From: Desulfovibrio desulfuricans DSM 642
GTDB taxonomy: Bacteria; Desulfobacterota; Desulfovibrionia; Desulfovibrionales; Desulfovibrionaceae
Assembly: GCF_000420465.1 (NCBI RefSeq)
Contig: NZ_ATUZ01000014.1
Location: 310,001 to 374,000 of the forward strand
Direction of reading: 5' to 3'
DNA: 64,000 nt
The notes under the pieces are model-generated. The model had not been told where the DNA came from. It searched no databases and saw only the letters and a program-made list of their open reading frames with translations. Shown one piece after another: positions 60,727 to 64,000 of the stretch. How positions within the stretch are numbered: the first letter of the stretch is position 1; every line of letters starts with the position of its first letter. Both the position numbers and the translations under genes were made by a program.

Positions 60727-62007
60727 CTAGCGCTTGTCCACCACGCGCTTGGATTTGCTGAAGGTACGCGGCAGGCTGGCGTAGTCCGCCACGCTCACGG
60801 AAACACGGGCCATGATGGCCTTGTGCAGGCGGGTTTCAAGCTCGTGGGCCAGGGCGGCATCGTTGCCTGCGGTCTGCCCCTGCCCGCGTTCCACGGTGAG
60901 GGCCAGATGGTCGAGTGAGCGCTCGTCGCGGGTGAGTTCCACCTGATATTCGCCGCCAAGTTCCGCAAACTGGCCGATAACTTCCATGAGCTGACCGGGG
61001 TAGATGTTTACGCCACGGTAAATGATCATGTCGTCCGAGCGCCCGAGGATGCGGTCATGGCGCGGCATGGCAAGGCCGCAGGAGCATTGGCCCGGCAGCA
61101 GGCGCGAAAGATCGTGAGTGCGGTAGCGCAGCAGGGGCACGGCCTCCTTGCACAGGCTGGTCACGACCATTTCGCCCACTTCGCCCTCGGCAACGGGCTG
61201 CATGGTGGCGGGGTCGAGCACTTCAATGATGAAGAGGTCGGCCCAGTAGTGCAGGCCTTCGTGGGCGTCGCAGTCGATGGCGGTGCCGGGGCCGTACATT
61301 TCGGTCATGCCGCCAATGTCGTAACAGCCCTCAAGGCCGAGCTTGCTTTCAATGGCGAGGCGCATCTTTTCACTGCGGGTTTCTGAACCGCAAACCATGC
61401 GCTTGAGCTTGATCTTGCCGCGCAGATCGGCGCGCTCCACTTCTTCTGCCAGCAGCAGGGCCATGGATGCGGTGGCCGTAAAGCCGGTGGCCCCCAGATC
61501 CTGCAAAAGCTGCAAGTGCATTTCAAGATTGCCCGGCCCCACAGGCACGGTAAGCATGCCAAGCCGTTCGCTGCCCACCTGAAAGCCCGCGCCAGCCGTC
61601 CACAGGCCGTAGCCCACGGCGAGCTGCATGCGGTCTTCGGGGGTAAAGCCCGCCAGTTCAAAGCAGCGGGCAATCTGAAGGCTGAACGTATCAATATCGC
61701 GTTGGGTGTAGGCCAGAATTTTGCGTTTGCCAGTGGTGCCGCTGGAGGCATGGATGCGCGCCACGTCACGCGGCGGTACGCACAGGAGCGGCAGGGGGTA
61801 ACCCTCGCGCAGGTCTTCCACGTCGCAGGTGGGCAGGCGTTGCAGGTCGTCCAGGCTTGTGATGTCGTCCGGCTTCAGGCCGCAGGCTTCCAGCTTTGCC
61901 CTGTACTGGGGCGAATTCCAGGCCTGACGTACGGTGTAGCGCAGACCTTCAAGCTGTTTCTGGCGGATATCCTCATCGGTGAGCTGGGGAATAAAGCGAT
62001 ACGACAT
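60727..62007 (-). CDS. Phenylacetate-CoA ligase-like (PaaK family)
   Basis: A 426-residue AMP-forming ligase. The phosphate loop reads H-A-S-S-G-T-T-G-K-R-K (86-96), with Y-D-I-G-G-M-T-E, R-T-H-D-L, and D-D-M-I-I-Y-R-G-V-N-I-Y-P-G-Q. It should activate an aromatic or other acid to its CoA thioester in the cytoplasm. Such genes are often beside indolepyruvate oxidoreductase genes in anaerobes, but none is in this window. GGAGAG before the ATG at 62007 sets the start. Confidence 0.9.
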   Translation of the reverse strand: MSYRFIPQLTDEDIRQKQLEGLRYTVRQAWNSPQYRAKLEACGLKPDDITSLDDLQRLPTCDVEDLREGYPLPLLCVPPRDVARIHASSGTTGKRKILAYTQRDIDTFSLQIARCFELAGFTPEDRMQLAVGYGLWTAGAGFQVGSERLGMLTVPVGPGNLEMHLQLLQDLGATGFTATASMALLLAEEVERADLRGKIKLKRMVCGSETRSEKMRLAIESKLGLEGCYDIGGMTEMYGPGTAIDCDAHEGLHYWADLFIIEVLDPATMQPVAEGEVGEMVVTSLCKEAVPLLRYRTHDLSRLLPGQCSCGLAMPRHDRILGRSDDMIIYRGVNIYPGQLMEVIGQFAELGGEYQVELTRDERSLDHLALTVERGQGQTAGNDAALAHELETRLHKAIMARVSVSVADYASLPRTFSKSKRVVDKR

Positions 62008-62108
62008 GAAGCTCTCCTGATTCCATTGGGGTCATGGGCTTGAAAAAGAAAATAAACCACACACTGCGGTTTTTTTGCGCCGCAGGCAAGCCCAAAGGGC
62101 GCTGCTGC

Positions 62109-63158
62109 CTACAGTTTGGCCCCAAGGGCGAACACTTCGCGCACCGAAAGCATGCGCTGCGCCGGTTCGGCATTCTTCTGCTGCTCCAGCGCCAGCATGA
62201 GCAACACGCGGGCCTTGGCGGGCGAAAGCATGCCGCCGGGCACAAAGCCCTCGTATTCATCAAGAGGCGTCACCGGGCCGGAACCGGTGCGGCTGCACCG
62301 GATAACAGGGATGCCCCCGGCAATGGCCTGCCGCAGCTCGTGGCGCACGGCATCGGGCATGGAGCCGTTGCCCATGCCAGCCAGCACTATACCCGCGCTG
62401 CGCTCCACGGAATAGCGCACAAGATCAACGGGCATGCCCGCGCAACCGTAGATCACATCCACGCGCGGCAGATTTTTGCGGCCTGCAAGTTCGGCAAAGG
62501 TTCCGGCCAGAGCGGGATCTTCCTCCCCGCCGTAGTAAAACTGGGGTTCGCCGTTGATAACCCGGCCAAGGCAGCCCGATTCCAGCGCGCGGAAGGCTTC
62601 CACATCAAGCGTGGCGACCTTTACAGCCGTGCGGGCCGAGAGCACCCGGCTGTTCATGACCAGCAGCGCGCCGCGCGCCTGCGCCTGCGGGCAGGCCGCC
62701 ACAGCCACGGCATCGCGTATGTTGATGGGACCGTCTGCGCTCAGCGAGGTGGCGGGGCGCATGGAGCCGGTCAGCACCACGGGCTTGGGGCTGGCAAGGG
62801 TGAGGTGCAGATAGAAGGCCGATTCTTCCAGCGTGTCTGTACCGTGGGTCAGCACCACGCCGCAGATTTCGGGGTCGTCCAGCGCCTTGGCGCACTGCTC
62901 GCCCAGCATGGCCCAATGCTCGGGGGTGATGTTCTCGCTGGGCAGGTTGCCGCACTGCACACTGGTGATGCGGGCCACGCCCTCAATGCCGGGCAGGGTT
63001 TCGAGCATGCTGTCAACGGTGAGCACCCCCGCCTGATAGCTGATCTGCTCAAGCGGCGTGGGGGCAACGCCCGCAATGGTGCCGCCCGTGGCAATAAGGG
63101 CCACCTTGGGCAGGGAGGTTGCGCTGGAACTGGCAGATGACAAAGGATGATTGCTCAT
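62109..63158 (-). CDS. ansA: L-asparaginase
   Basis: A 349-residue asparaginase with both active-site threonine regions: A-T-G-G-T-I-A-G (23-30) and V-L-T-H-G-T-D-T-L-E-E (about 102-112). It hydrolyses asparagine (and perhaps glutamine) to aspartate and ammonia. A short Ser-rich N-terminus is present but no signal peptide, so it is probably cytoplasmic. GGAGCC precedes the ATG at 63158. Confidence 0.92.
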   Translation of the reverse strand: MSNHPLSSASSSATSLPKVALIATGGTIAGVAPTPLEQISYQAGVLTVDSMLETLPGIEGVARITSVQCGNLPSENITPEHWAMLGEQCAKALDDPEICGVVLTHGTDTLEESAFYLHLTLASPKPVVLTGSMRPATSLSADGPINIRDAVAVAACPQAQARGALLVMNSRVLSARTAVKVATLDVEAFRALESGCLGRVINGEPQFYYGGEEDPALAGTFAELAGRKNLPRVDVIYGCAGMPVDLVRYSVERSAGIVLAGMGNGSMPDAVRHELRQAIAGGIPVIRCSRTGSGPVTPLDEYEGFVPGGMLSPAKARVLLMLALEQQKNAEPAQRMLSVREVFALGAKL

Positions 63159-63182
63159 GGTGGCTCCTGCGGCGCGCTTTGC

Positions 63183-63749
63183 CTATGGACGGCAGGTTGC
63201 AGCCGCTTTGTCGTGAACAGTGTGCGCCGCAGTCCAGAGCATATCTATCTGCGGTTCGTTGGTATGCGGGCAGATGCTGCGCCCGGCGGGGATAAAACCC
63301 ATGCGGGCATAGAATGCCAGGGCGCGGCTGTTTTTATCGTATACGGTGCAGCGGAGGCTGGCGTTCTTTTGATCGGGGAGTTCAGCCATCACCTGTTCCT
63401 GCACCAGTTCCAGAAGTTGCCGCCCAAGACCCTTGCCCCACCAGCGGGGCAGCACGAACAATCCCGCCAGATACGTGCAGTTGCCGTCCGGCAGGGTTGC
63501 GGCAAATGCGGCGGGCTCCCCATCGGCGGTCAGCAATAAGACCTGCGATGAAGGCAGGTAGTGCTCCGCCATAACTGCCCGCTGCCCGCGCCAGAACGCG
63601 GCAGGCACAAAGTCATGTCCTGCCAGAGAGGCCGCCAGCCAGATGTCGGCGCAGGTCGAATAATCCTTGGTAGATGCCGCCCTGACTGTTGTTACAGCCG
63701 GGCGTGGTGCGGCATGCCCTGCGGGGGCGGGAAAAGTTGTTGTTTTCAT
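63183..63749 (-). CDS. GNAT-family N-acetyltransferase
   Basis: A 188-residue acetyltransferase: the acetyl-CoA loop reads L-P-R-W-W-G-K-G-L-G-R-Q-L-L (about 115-128), with N-S-R-A-L-A-F-Y-A-R-M-G-F in the next motif. The substrate is unknown. The ATG at 63749 is close behind GGGAGG; the upstream frame to 63950 is not GNAT-like. The stop is 24 bases before the asparaginase start. Confidence 0.88.
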   Translation of the reverse strand: MKTTTFPAPAGHAAPRPAVTTVRAASTKDYSTCADIWLAASLAGHDFVPAAFWRGQRAVMAEHYLPSSQVLLLTADGEPAAFAATLPDGNCTYLAGLFVLPRWWGKGLGRQLLELVQEQVMAELPDQKNASLRCTVYDKNSRALAFYARMGFIPAGRSICPHTNEPQIDMLWTAAHTVHDKAAATCRP

Positions 63750-63873
63750 GGCCTCCCTCTGCTTAAGCGAGCAAGTGCAGCGCGTCAACAGCCGGGAACG
63801 CAGTACAGTCCCCGCGCTTGTGAAGCCGCGCGCGTTGCTTGGATTTGGAACAACATTGGTGTAGCGTGCCGCA

Positions 63874-64000
63874 ATGGACAAAAAGAAAATACTCCTCGTG
63901 TCGTTAGGGCATTTGTCGTGCGATATTAATGGCGGTGCCTTGCCCGCCATACTGCCTTTTTTGCGGTCGGCCTTTGATTTGAGTTATCAGGCCACGGGCG
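63874..64000 (+). CDS. MFS transporter, N-terminal end (3' end outside window)
   Basis: The frame starts at the ATG at 63874 and runs to the window edge. The visible sequence has a short basic start, then L-L-V-S-L-G-H-L-S-C-D-I-N-G-G-A-L-P-A-I-L-P-F-L, the first membrane segment typical of MFS proteins like fosmidomycin-resistance (Fsr) transporters. Only 42 residues are visible, so the subgroup is a guess. Confidence 0.6.
   Translation, partial: MDKKKILLVSLGHLSCDINGGALPAILPFLRSAFDLSYQATG

Overview
The window looks like chromosome from a GC-rich sulfate-reducing deltaproteobacterium of the Desulfovibrio group. Pointers are an exported CbiK-type cobaltochelatase, a large FAD/Fe-S D-lactate dehydrogenase, an APS kinase, an endonuclease-type MutL, and many exported or membrane proteins of Desulfovibrio style. 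Genus is inferred from gene content and protein style; no 16S gene is present.

Layout. 1-1627: 3' end of hemW and an Mpv17-like membrane protein. 1664-7773 (minus): a DeoR-controlled operon for four-carbon acid sugars (DeoR regulator, DUF1537 kinase, PdxA2 dehydrogenase, GntP permease, glycerate kinase). 8137-10653: small zinc-ribbon protein and mutL. 10738-13554: D-lactate dehydrogenase. 13922-17172: exported C69 dipeptidase followed by an L-serine dehydratase that carries a twin-arginine signal. 17225-19284: AT-rich accessory patch beside tRNA-Ser, with an orphan membrane/coiled-coil protein, a 21-codon HepT remnant and an intact MntA-type nucleotidyltransferase. 19416-24580: HU, murI, TauE/SafE transporter, hisH-hisF, larE-like. 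24709-30476: small basic protein, FmdB zinc ribbon, purB, pyrE, an L,D-transpeptidase with three accessory domains, membrane-anchored protein. 30582-34962: three glycosyltransferases and an iron alcohol dehydrogenase. 35206-36051: AT-rich lipoprotein gene beside tRNA-Arg. 36238-39250: ubiX, UPF0173 hydrolase, Rrf2 regulator, cysK. 39251-40319: about 1 kb without genes, holding a duplicated sequence and palindromes. 40320-44882: acetolactate synthase, gmhA, dgt, cysC. 45142-50400: Tat-exported metallo-beta-lactamase-fold protein with divergent ArsR regulator, then a TetR-controlled DevBCA-type exporter. 50517-50680: tRNA-Asp and tRNA-Val. 50987-64000: polysaccharide deacetylase, nspC, REC-REC-GGDEF protein, EamA transporter, rpsA, exported CbiK, small membrane/exported proteins, paaK-type ligase, asparaginase, GNAT, and the 5' end of an MFS gene.

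How genes work together. The acid-sugar operon should import and phosphorylate a C4 sugar acid and oxidise/decarboxylate it to triose phosphate. The dipeptidase/serine dehydratase pair suggests breakdown of serine-containing peptides to pyruvate outside the cytoplasm, which would be unusual for an oxygen-sensitive Fe-S enzyme. Both tRNA-linked AT-rich patches look horizontally acquired. No CRISPR array, prophage, transposase or rRNA was seen.
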